Positions 26,252 through 33,975 of a stretch of DNA of 64,000 nucleotides are shown piece by piece; position 1 is the first letter of the stretch; every line of letters begins with the position of its first letter. The position numbers and the translations under genes were made by a program. The notes under the pieces are model-generated. The model saw nothing but the letters and a program-made list of their open reading frames with translations. It was not told where the DNA came from and did no database searches. Location of the stretch: NCBI RefSeq assembly GCF_014200455.1, contig NZ_JACHBW010000005.1, forward strand, positions 62,001 through 126,000, given 5' to 3'. This stretch comes from Paraburkholderia bannensis. Lineage in GTDB: Bacteria; Pseudomonadota; Gammaproteobacteria; Burkholderiales; Burkholderiaceae.

Positions 26252-28045
26252 TCAGTGCTTCTGCGGATCGGCATGCACCACGCGATTGCGCCCGCTTTCC
26301 TTGGCAAGGTAGAGACGCCGGTCGGCAACCTGCATGAGCGCTTCATAGTCGGCCGCGCCGTCTTCGGGGCTGGCGGCCACGCCGATCGACACGGTGAATG
26401 CAATCGCATCCGCGCTGCCTGCGCTCGCACGGCTGTCGCGCGCGTGCGCTTCTACGGCGCTGCGCACGCGCTCTGCCACGGCGGCGGCGCTCGCGAGATC
26501 GGCATCGGGCAACAGCGCCGCGAATTCCTCGCCGCCCACGCGCGCGGGCAGATCCACGCTGCGCAGGTTGGCATGCAGCAGATGCGCGAAGATCGACAGC
26601 ACGCGGTCGCCGGCTGCATGACCGTAGCGGTCGTTCACGCGCTTGAAGAAGTCGATGTCGAGCATCAGCACGGCCATGCGGGCGGGCGTGGCTTGCGTGC
26701 CTTCATCGTTCGAATTGTGGTCGGCACGTTCAGCACGTTCAGCGCGTTCGAGCGCCTGCGCGAAGGCCTCCTTGAAACGCCGCCGGTTCGCGAGACCCGT
26801 GAGCGGGTCGCTGCGTGCAAGCATTTCGAGCCGTTCGCTCGCCTCGACATAATGGCTGAAGATATTTGTCACGATGCGCAGCGTGCCCATCAGCAGCAGG
26901 ATCAGCACGACCCACGCCGCAATTACGGGACTGTTGAAGACGCGCCGCGCGGCGGCGAGCGTGAGTTCCGTGTTGTCGGTAGGCGCGAGCAGCATCCAGT
27001 GCGTCTGACCCACGCGCTGGTAGAGCAGATAGGTGCCGCGATGCTCGACATAGCCGGAGCCCTTCTGCATCCAGCGGTCGGCCGAGGTTTGCGCGATCCG
27101 AAGCAGAGCGGCGTTGAAGCCAGCCGGAGGCTGTTCGGTGAGCGCGCCGTTGCGGAAATAGACGACGTGGCCATTACTGTTCAGAAGCCCGAATTCAATG
27201 ACGTTGTTTTCGTCGTCGTCGTCGGTTTGGCCGGAAGACAGCTGCAGCGACAGCAGACGCGACTGCGTAATGTCCATCACCACCGCGCCGCGAAAATGAT
27301 TGCCGGCATAGATGGGTGCGCTGAGCGTCGAGATCGATTCTCCCTTCTGCAAGCCCGTATAAACCGGCGTCCAGAGCACGTCGCGCGCGGGATTGCTTGC
27401 GGGCAACTGGCCGCGATAGTAATTCATGGTGCTGAAGCGACGCAGCAGTTCGGGCACCGTGCGGCCTTGATTTTCCGGGGCGATCACGAAAAGACCGTTG
27501 GACGAGATGAAAGCGACCGTGCTCTGCACGGCGTCGGCGTGCTGGCTGATCTGCACCAGCGGGCTGATCGCGCGGGCGAGTGCGATGTCGCCGGGCAGCG
27601 TGGCGCTGTCGCGCTGAAAGCCTTCGAGTCCTGCGAGACCCGCGGCGTTGGTGCCGTACACGTTCGGGCCGTCGAGCGCGCCGGCAATGTGCCAGACCGG
27701 TTGGGTCGAGGCGGCCAGCGCCTTCATGACGGCGGTTTGTTCGGCGGGCGAAGGCTGCTCGTGAGCGCTGAGTTGATGCTCGGCGAAATTACGCAGAAAC
27801 ATCAGACGGCGGCGTTCGGCTTCGATCAGCGCATCCACGCCCACGGCGCGCACTTCGAGATCGCGCTGACGGCTGTGCAGGTCGTTGCGCGTCATGTTGT
27901 ACAACTGGCGCAGGCCCACTGCGATCAACAGCAGCATCGCGCCGATAAAGCATAGCGTCACCACCAGACGCGGCCGCTTCATGACGATGCCGGAAAAACG
28001 GTCGGGGCGCGTGTGGGCCGCCGTGCCCTTTACGCTGCGCTGCAT
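26252..28045 (-). CDS. diguanylate cyclase, membrane sensor GGEEF
   Basis: From the ATG at 28045, preceded at 13 bases by GGAGG, the protein has 597 residues; ATGs at 27982 and 28171 are alternatives. A helix near residue 25-48 and a second near 330 bracket a ~280-residue periplasmic region resembling a double CACHE sensor (DISTHADAVQSTVAFISSNG and a second PAS-like fold). The cytoplasmic GGDEF domain has the active site GGEEF near residue 505 and an RxxD inhibitory site (RSVD) nine residues before it. It should make c-di-GMP with product inhibition. The next gene downstream is an EAL phosphodiesterase. Confidence 0.88.
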   Translation of the reverse strand: MQRSVKGTAAHTRPDRFSGIVMKRPRLVVTLCFIGAMLLLIAVGLRQLYNMTRNDLHSRQRDLEVRAVGVDALIEAERRRLMFLRNFAEHQLSAHEQPSPAEQTAVMKALAASTQPVWHIAGALDGPNVYGTNAAGLAGLEGFQRDSATLPGDIALARAISPLVQISQHADAVQSTVAFISSNGLFVIAPENQGRTVPELLRRFSTMNYYRGQLPASNPARDVLWTPVYTGLQKGESISTLSAPIYAGNHFRGAVVMDITQSRLLSLQLSSGQTDDDDENNVIEFGLLNSNGHVVYFRNGALTEQPPAGFNAALLRIAQTSADRWMQKGSGYVEHRGTYLLYQRVGQTHWMLLAPTDNTELTLAAARRVFNSPVIAAWVVLILLLMGTLRIVTNIFSHYVEASERLEMLARSDPLTGLANRRRFKEAFAQALERAERAERADHNSNDEGTQATPARMAVLMLDIDFFKRVNDRYGHAAGDRVLSIFAHLLHANLRSVDLPARVGGEEFAALLPDADLASAAAVAERVRSAVEAHARDSRASAGSADAIAFTVSIGVAASPEDGAADYEALMQVADRRLYLAKESGRNRVVHADPQKH

Positions 28046-28253
28046 GGTTTCGGCAGAGCCTCCAGGTGATGCCGCTGCGCGGCGTCCGGGTATCGGCGCA
28101 AGAATAGCATTGCGCGTCATGAGGCGAGCGCGGGCTGGCCCGCTCCACGCGAGCGCGACGCACTCGCTCAACGTCGGCAGGCGGTTCTTTTCGCGCCAGG
28201 CAAGAGCCGGCGCGCTTTTTACGTTGCCTGCGCATCAGTGCTCAAGCCTGCGC

Positions 28254-28901
28254 TCAAGCCTTCCACGCCGAATGGCGAATCACGCTGCAGAAGTTGCCGG
28301 CGTGGAAATGCGGATCCTTGTCGGCGAGCACATCGGCCTTGACGTTGCCGAAGGTCGTGGCGGGCTTATGGTGGATGCCGTCGTAGAAGGCCTGAATGAT
28401 GTCTTCCTTGAAATGCTCCGAGCGAGGGTGCGCGTGCACCACAGCCTCGCGTTCCGCGTCGCTATACTCGTGATACGTCAGGCCCAGCACATCCATCTCC
28501 ACGCCCGCCGTCACCAACGCGATCACGGGATGCATATGCTGAGGAATACCAGGTGTGGTGTGAAGCGCAATCGCCGTCCATACGAGGTCGAGGTCATGCT
28601 GGGCGATGCCGCGTGCGCGCAGGAAGTCGCGAGCGGCGTTGGCGCCGTCCACTTCGAAGCGTTCGTGCTCGCTGCTGTGCGAATGCATCAGGCCGACATC
28701 ATGGAACATCGCGCCCGCGTAGAGCAGTTCGGGATCGAACTTCAGGCCGCGATGCTGACCGGCCAGCGCGCCGAAATAATAGACGCGGCTCGAATGATGG
28801 AACAGCAGCGGCGATTCAGTATCGCGCACGAATTCGGTGATCTCGCGGGCGAGCTGGCTATCGGGAATGCGGGGGGCGATGGCGGAAAGATCGAGGCTCA
28901 T
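28254..28901 (-). CDS. HD-domain hydrolase, cyanamide-hydratase-like
   Basis: The protein has 215 residues from the ATG at 28901; the frame is open far upstream but antisense to the next gene. The metal-binding HD pattern is seen as LFHHSSRVYYFG near residue 34, MFHDVGL near 66 and ALHTTPG near 110. The overall layout is that of the HD family containing cyanamide hydratase and related small-molecule hydrolases, not of (p)ppGpp or c-di-GMP enzymes. It is divergent from a GlxA-type regulator, the likely controller. The substrate is unknown. Confidence 0.82.
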   Translation of the reverse strand: MSLDLSAIAPRIPDSQLAREITEFVRDTESPLLFHHSSRVYYFGALAGQHRGLKFDPELLYAGAMFHDVGLMHSHSSEHERFEVDGANAARDFLRARGIAQHDLDLVWTAIALHTTPGIPQHMHPVIALVTAGVEMDVLGLTYHEYSDAEREAVVHAHPRSEHFKEDIIQAFYDGIHHKPATTFGNVKADVLADKDPHFHAGNFCSVIRHSAWKA

Positions 28902-29051
28902 GGAAGGACTCCGTCGGGGGGGAATGAATCCATTCTGGCCTGTGCTAGCATTGTCTACTATTGACTGAGTACGTCGAATTCTGCCATTTCGCGCGTGATC
29001 CGGACGCATGCCGTGATGCACGCGATCGAGCACCCGCCGGAGCCTGACCCC

Positions 29052-30041
29052 ATGCCAAAAATCATCGCCATCCTTGCGCTGCCGGGCGTGCAACTGCTCG
29101 ATGTCAGCGGTCCGCTCGACGTGTTTGCGCAGGCGAATATCGAAGCCGGGCGCACCGTCTACGACTTGCGCGTGATCGCCTGCCGCCCGGGGCCGATCCG
29201 CAGTTCGTCCGGCGTGCGTCTGCTGCCCGACGAGGTGGCCGGCAAGCCGTCGCCCGAGCGCGCCCAGGAGCGCATCGACACGCTGCTGGTGGCGGGCGCG
29301 CCGGACGCAGCCACCAGCCAGCTGACGCCGCGCGTGATCGACTGGCTGCGCGCCACGGCGGGGCGCGCGCGGCGCTTCGGCTCGGTCTGCACGGGTGCAT
29401 TCGCGCTGGCCGCCAGCGGCCTGCTGGACCGGCGCAGGCTCACTACGCACTGGGCATCGGTGGAGGCGCTGGCGCAGGCCTGCCCGACGGTCTCGATCGA
29501 AGCGGATTCGCTTTATGTGCGCGACGGCAAGCTGCGCACGGCGGCGGGCGTGACGGCGGGGCTCGATCTGGCGCTGGCGCTCGTCGAGGAAGATCTGGGC
29601 CGCGAGATCGCCATGCAGGTGGCGAGCCAGCTGGTGATGTTTTTCAAGCGCCCCGGCGGCCAGTTGCAGTTCAGCCGCAAGGGCGAAACGCGCCCGGCGG
29701 GGCGCTCGGCGCTCCAGGAGGTACAGCGCTGGGTGGCCGCCAATCCGGCGCTCGCGCATCGGGTGCCGGATCTGGCCGAACGCGTGGGCTTGAGCCCGCG
29801 CCATTTCGCGCGCCTCTTTCAGGCCGAAGTGGGCCTCACGCCTGCGGCCTGGGTGGAGGCCGTGCGCGTCGATGCGGCGCGCGCGCTGCTGGAGACCGAG
29901 GCCGAAGCGCCCAAACGCGTGGCGGCGCGCTGCGGGTTTGCAAACGCGGATACCTTGCGGCGCGCTTTTCTCAAGCACGTTGGCGTGTCGCCGGCCGAGT
30001 ATCGGCGGCGTTTTGGCGGCGCGGCGCAAACGCCTGCCTAG
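29052..30041 (+). CDS. GlxA-type AraC-family regulator with DJ-1/PfpI domain
   Basis: From the ATG at 29052 the protein has 330 residues; a GTG at 28995 and an ATG at 29016 are alternatives. Residues 1-~190 are a DJ-1/PfpI amidotransferase-like domain with the nucleophile elbow FGSVCTGAF. Residues ~225-325 are an AraC DNA-binding domain (LAERVGLSPRHFARLFQAEVGLTP, then RCGFANADTLRRAF). Such regulators often control small nitrogen-compound or stress genes. It is divergent from the HD hydrolase gene. Confidence 0.9.
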   Translation: MPKIIAILALPGVQLLDVSGPLDVFAQANIEAGRTVYDLRVIACRPGPIRSSSGVRLLPDEVAGKPSPERAQERIDTLLVAGAPDAATSQLTPRVIDWLRATAGRARRFGSVCTGAFALAASGLLDRRRLTTHWASVEALAQACPTVSIEADSLYVRDGKLRTAAGVTAGLDLALALVEEDLGREIAMQVASQLVMFFKRPGGQLQFSRKGETRPAGRSALQEVQRWVAANPALAHRVPDLAERVGLSPRHFARLFQAEVGLTPAAWVEAVRVDAARALLETEAEAPKRVAARCGFANADTLRRAFLKHVGVSPAEYRRRFGGAAQTPA

Positions 30042-30468
30042 CCGCGGTATGCGGATTGCGTCTTGCGATTGCCGTGCCCCAGATTCGTTGCGCATGAAAG
30101 CGTAATTAGTGGGCAGATTTCCGAACAGCCAACGTCGATCCCGGCGATAATCGCGCCCATGGATTCGCACGTCCGTTCACACGATGCAGACGGCATGCGT
30201 AGTCCAACCTCTGAGCAAAAAACGTCGAAGTAAAGCCGAAGCAAAAAGCGACGAAACGAAGTGAAGGCCGCACGGGGATGCCCTGGTTTGGGGCGCGCGG
30301 CGCGTGACACCGTAGCCCGCGCCGCATGGGCGCGAAGGTTGCGCAGGCGATCCGGCGGTCCGGCGGTCCGGCGCACGGGTGCCGCAGATTCGCCGCAGAC
30401 CAGCAGGGAGAGCCGCCGCGCCGCCGCCACGCGCCGGGCCGTGAAAACAAGAATCCACGCGACACACT
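30042..30468. other. 427-base intergenic region before the kinase gene
   Basis: No gene is supported here. It contains the 11-mer TTGCGCATGAA at 30088-30098, the same sequence as the consensus of the phased array at 32634-32699, and a short TCCGGCGG tandem near 30355. It must hold the promoter of the histidine kinase gene at 30469. Confidence 0.5.
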
Positions 30469-31926
30469 ATGTATTCGATCTTGCCCGCGTTCGTATCCGC
30501 CTTGTTTCTTGGATTTGGCGTGTACGTACTCCTGACGGAAGGCGTCTCGCGCCTTTCGGTGCCGTTCGCGCTCATGTGCGCGACCACCTTCGTCTGGCAG
30601 GGCACCTGGGCATTTCTGTTCCAGACCAACGATACGGAGCTGGCCGGGATACTCGTCAAGTTCGGCTATCTGTTCATCCTGTTTCTGCCCACCACCTACT
30701 ATCACTTCAATATCGAAGTCTCCGCGCGGCGCAGCGAGCGGCCTTTTCTGCTGGCGTCGTACGGCGTGAGCGCCGTGCTCGCCATGCTGCTGATCGCAAG
30801 CGACGAGGTGGTGTCAGGCTACGGCTCGTTCTTCTTTGGCAAATATCCGCACGCGGGATTGCTGCATCCCGTGCACGTCGCGCAGACGGTGCTGCTCGCC
30901 CTGCGCAGCGGCTGGCTGCTGTTCGTGGCGCGCGGCCAGACCCAGGCGCGCGACCGCCGCCGTCTGCTCGATCTATGTCTGTTGAGTCTCGCGATCTACA
31001 GCGTCTCCGCCACCGATTACGCGGTCAACTATGGCGTTGCGTTCTATCCCGTGGGCGCCGCGTTCATCGCCGTGAGCCTGGGGATTCTCGCCGTCACCGT
31101 CGTGCGCTATGGCCTGATGCGCCCGTACCTGATCGCCGCGACCGTGGCGCACGAGGTTGCCACGCCGCTCGCCGCCATCGGCATGCACGCCGAGGAGATC
31201 GGCAACGTGCTGCCCGAACTCATGCGCGGATACCAGCTTGCCGTGCAGCACCAGCTTTGCGTGGACGGGCTTTATCCGGGCCAGTCGGAGCGGCTGTCGT
31301 CGCTGGCCACCTCGATCCGGCGTCAGGTCGACAGCACCAGCACCGTGGTCGAAATGTCGCTTGCGTCGTTTACGCTCGACCGTCTCGACCGGCGCAGCTT
31401 CGAGGCCTATCCGATCCGCTCGTGCGTGAATGCGGCGCTCGAACGCTTTCCGTTTCGCACCGGCGAGCGCGAACTGGTTCAGGTGCAGCCGATCGATCCT
31501 CAACTGTGCTTTTCCGGCTCGGATTCGCTGGTGGTGTTCGTGCTGTTCAACCTGCTGAAGAATGCGCTCTATGCGATTCACGCGGGCGGTGGCGGACGCG
31601 TGAAAATCGATACGGCGAGCGAGGGCGGCTATTGCGTGCTGCGCTTCACCGACACCGGGCCTGGCATCGCGCCCAATGTGCTGCCGCGCATCTTCGAGCC
31701 GTTCTATTCGACCAAGTCGCATGGCAAGGGCTCGGGCATGGGGCTGGCGTTCTGCCGCCGCGTGGCCGATGCGCTGGGCGGGGCGATCGCGTGTGAATCG
31801 GTGCCGGACGTGGCCACGACCTTTACGCTCTATCTGCCGGAGCCGGGTTCATCGGCGGATCGCGCGCTGCACGATGGGCAGGCTAAGCCCCGCCGCTGGA
31901 CGGCGGGGCAGGACTACGCGGGTTGA
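30469..31926 (+). CDS. sensor histidine kinase with seven N-terminal membrane helices
   Basis: The protein has 485 residues. Residues 1-~220 hold seven hydrophobic helices with an extracytoplasmic-type loop FFFGKYPHAGLLHP, as in 7TM histidine kinases of the PhcS/LqsS kind that sense small hydrophobic signals. The phospho-acceptor is H228 in VAHEVATPLAAI. The ATPase domain has the N-box NLLKNALYAI, DTGPGIAPN, FEPFYSTKSHGKGSGMGLAFC. It faces a convergent hotdog thioesterase gene and lies ~1 kb before a response regulator. The ligand is inferred only from architecture. Confidence 0.88.
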   Translation: MYSILPAFVSALFLGFGVYVLLTEGVSRLSVPFALMCATTFVWQGTWAFLFQTNDTELAGILVKFGYLFILFLPTTYYHFNIEVSARRSERPFLLASYGVSAVLAMLLIASDEVVSGYGSFFFGKYPHAGLLHPVHVAQTVLLALRSGWLLFVARGQTQARDRRRLLDLCLLSLAIYSVSATDYAVNYGVAFYPVGAAFIAVSLGILAVTVVRYGLMRPYLIAATVAHEVATPLAAIGMHAEEIGNVLPELMRGYQLAVQHQLCVDGLYPGQSERLSSLATSIRRQVDSTSTVVEMSLASFTLDRLDRRSFEAYPIRSCVNAALERFPFRTGERELVQVQPIDPQLCFSGSDSLVVFVLFNLLKNALYAIHAGGGGRVKIDTASEGGYCVLRFTDTGPGIAPNVLPRIFEPFYSTKSHGKGSGMGLAFCRRVADALGGAIACESVPDVATTFTLYLPEPGSSADRALHDGQAKPRRWTAGQDYAG

Positions 31927-31992
31927 AGCGGTGCCGGCTACGGCCCTCGGTTAATCGCTATCACCCCTTTGATTGGCGTACCCATGGCCGCT

Positions 31993-32490
31993 TTAACGGG
32001 CGGCGGCAGGCAGCACGATTTCGTATTCCTTGACGCGCTCGATGATTCCCGGCGGGAAGCGGCGAATCCGCTTGTCGGTACCGGCAAAAAGAATCTGCTG
32101 GTAACCGAGCGAGACGGGACGCCCATCCACGCAAAAACGGAACAGGAGATAGGCCGAGCATTGCCGCACCTGGAAAGTGTTCAGATAGCAATCGACGCGC
32201 TGGAACGGAAACGTCTCTTGCACATATTCCTGATGCGCGCGCTTCGTGACGAAGACGCCGCCTGCCGCGAGCAGATTGTTATGAATACATTCGTGGAACC
32301 AGCGCTCGCGGCAAATGCCCTGCCACTCGAAATAACGGGCGAAATACGTATTCATGAAGGCATTGGAGTCCTTGAGATAGATGTCGATAACGTGATGAAA
32401 AGTTTTGGAAGGCGTGGCTTCCAGGATTTCGTCGGAAAAGCCGTTGGCGCCACGGGAGAGAACTGCGGGGATCGATTCACGTGCGTTCAT
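31993..32490 (-). CDS. hotdog-fold thioesterase, CalE7/DynE7-like
   Basis: The protein has 165 residues, with a GGAG site 9 bases before the ATG. The block SNAFMNTYFARYFEWQGICRE (broken here as SNAFMNTYF and ARYFEWQGICRE, residues 42-62) matches the catalytic segment of the enediyne polyketide thioesterases CalE7/DynE7. N43 and R61 lie where those enzymes place their catalytic Asn and Arg. They release beta-keto fatty acids from acyl carriers. Here the gene sits between a 7TM kinase and a response regulator, with no polyketide synthase in sight, so making or removing a fatty-acyl signal is a plausible role. It is divergent from the response regulator. Confidence 0.72.
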   Translation of the reverse strand: MNARESIPAVLSRGANGFSDEILEATPSKTFHHVIDIYLKDSNAFMNTYFARYFEWQGICRERWFHECIHNNLLAAGGVFVTKRAHQEYVQETFPFQRVDCYLNTFQVRQCSAYLLFRFCVDGRPVSLGYQQILFAGTDKRIRRFPPGIIERVKEYEIVLPAAAR

Positions 32491-32913
32491 TGCCTGAACT
32501 CCAGATGAAAGTGGCCGCTGGCGGGGCCGCGCATGCCTTCTGTGGACGAAGACATGCCCCCAATTCTGTGCGTGTTGCCTGGCCGCCAGAATCGTGCTCG
32601 GCAGTTATCGGCACAAGACGTGCGCGCAAACGATTTCGCGTGAAATGCGCATGTATTGCGCATAAATTGAACGCAGATCGCGTATGAAATTCGCATGGGG
32701 TTCACGCGTTCGCGGGCCGTGCGCGAAGCGTTCAGGCGCATACAACAGCCGTGGCGCACCGGTTGCCGAGCCTGGCATGAGGCCGCATAATCTGGCAGCG
32801 ATGGCGTTGCGATGCGGTTTGTGTGAACCCTTGCTGGAACCCGCCAGGCGGGTCATTCGTCGCCCTAGAGGGTCAATCGTTTTGCAGGCAGTCGCTAGCA
32901 CCGAGGCATATAC
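32491..32913. promoter_or_regulatory. 423-base divergent promoter region between thioesterase and response regulator
   Basis: No gene is supported. The region separates the divergent thioesterase and regulator genes and contains the phased repeat array at 32634-32699. The AT-rich segment around the array stands out from the flanks. Confidence 0.55.
32634..32699. repeat. array of six 11-base units, helically phased
   Basis: Units start at 32634, 32645, 32656, 32667, 32678 and 32689. They read TTTCGCGTGAA, ATGCGCATGTA, TTGCGCATAAA, TTGAACGCAGA, TCGCGTATGAA, ATTCGCATGGG, giving a consensus near TTNCGCATGAA. The fourth unit is poor. An 11-base period keeps the units on one face of the helix, as in cooperative operator arrays. 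It lies 144 bases upstream of the thioesterase and 215 bases upstream of the regulator gene. Confidence 0.55.
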
Positions 32914-33876
32914 ATGAGTTCGATCGTCAGGCAGCCGGTTTTCTACCCCGTATCCGTGGTTTTTCTCGACGACAGTGCGGATTTTCTTCACGCATTGCGC
33001 GGCCTTTTCCCGAATGCGCCCACGCACCATTTCTTCACCGCGCAGGACGAGGCGCGCGCGTTCATTGAAAGCGCGAGCCAGCGCGGCGCGCGCCATAGCC
33101 CCATGTCGGGCGCGGCGTGGTCGGAATTCGAAAAGAAGGGCGGCAATGCGCTCGGCCAGGATGCGCTGGCCAACGCCGCGCGCTTCGAGGATGTGGCCGC
33201 CATCGTGGTGGACTACGACATGCCCGGCCAGGATGGACTGGAGTTTCTCGCAACGGTAAAGGACGCCAATTGCACGCGCATCCTGCTCACCGGCACCGCC
33301 GATGAGTCGCACGCGGTGGACGCCTTCAACGCCGGGCTGATTCACTTCTATGTCAAGAAGTCGGACCCGGCCATGACGCGCAAGCTTGCGCAGGCGCTCG
33401 CCAACGCGCAGCAGAAGTTCTGCGCGCAGCATGGCCATATCGGCGTGCATGGAGTGGGCGCGGTCTACGCGGACCGCCGCACGATCGACGTGCTGCAAAC
33501 GCTCGCGCAGCGCGAGCGCATCGTCGAATACTACTGGCGGCCCGAGCAGAACGCGGTGCTGACCTTCGACGCGCAAGGCCATGCCGGCGTGTTCCTCGCC
33601 TGGGACGCGCATGACTGGGACGCACAGTGCGATGTGGTGACCGACGAGGGCGGCCCCGCCGCCTTGCGCGACGAGATGGAAGGACGCCGCATCATGCCGG
33701 TGTTCTGGCCCAACGAAGCGTACCGGCCCGGCATGGCGCGCGTGGAATTTGCGGTGCCGCAGCAGGTGCCGGGTTCGCAGGATATCTATACGAGCTGGAC
33801 GCGCATCGAAGGCGTCGAACTCGCGCCGGAATTCGTCACCTATGCGCAGTGGTTGCGCTCGCAACAAGCGGCCTGA
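32914..33876 (+). CDS. response regulator with unfamiliar C-terminal domain
   Basis: The protein has 320 residues, with a GAGG site 7 bases before the ATG. The receiver set is complete: D19-D20, phospho-acceptor D100 in VVDYDMPGQDG, T126 in ILLTGTADE and K148 in FYVKKSD. About 35 extra residues (~57-92) are inserted between receiver strands 2 and 3. The last ~145 residues (from HIGVHGVGAVYADRR) have no helix-turn-helix, enzymatic motif or domain I recognise. It probably takes phosphate from the kinase at 30469. A hairpin terminator follows. Confidence 0.82.
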   Translation: MSSIVRQPVFYPVSVVFLDDSADFLHALRGLFPNAPTHHFFTAQDEARAFIESASQRGARHSPMSGAAWSEFEKKGGNALGQDALANAARFEDVAAIVVDYDMPGQDGLEFLATVKDANCTRILLTGTADESHAVDAFNAGLIHFYVKKSDPAMTRKLAQALANAQQKFCAQHGHIGVHGVGAVYADRRTIDVLQTLAQRERIVEYYWRPEQNAVLTFDAQGHAGVFLAWDAHDWDAQCDVVTDEGGPAALRDEMEGRRIMPVFWPNEAYRPGMARVEFAVPQQVPGSQDIYTSWTRIEGVELAPEFVTYAQWLRSQQAA

Positions 33877-33924
33877 TATTTTCTCAAGCCGGATCCGTTC
33901 GTCGAAGCAGGAAAAGGCACCCGC

Positions 33925-33948
33925 GGGCACCCGAGGGCGCCCTTTTTT
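33925..33948 (+). terminator. rho-independent terminator after the response regulator
   Basis: GGGCACCC pairs with GGGCGCCC with one mismatch and is followed directly by six T. It lies 49 bases after the stop codon. Confidence 0.65.
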
Positions 33949-33975
33949 GATTCGCTCATTCGCTCATTTCGCGCG

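Noticed and set aside
28902..30170. Upstream extension of the HD hydrolase frame to over 600 residues
   Set aside because: The added part is antisense to the GlxA-type regulator and has no domain; the start at 28901 has a ribosome site.
31969..32508. Plus-strand open frame across the thioesterase gene
   Set aside because: The minus-strand product has clear hotdog-family motifs and a ribosome site; the plus frame has neither.
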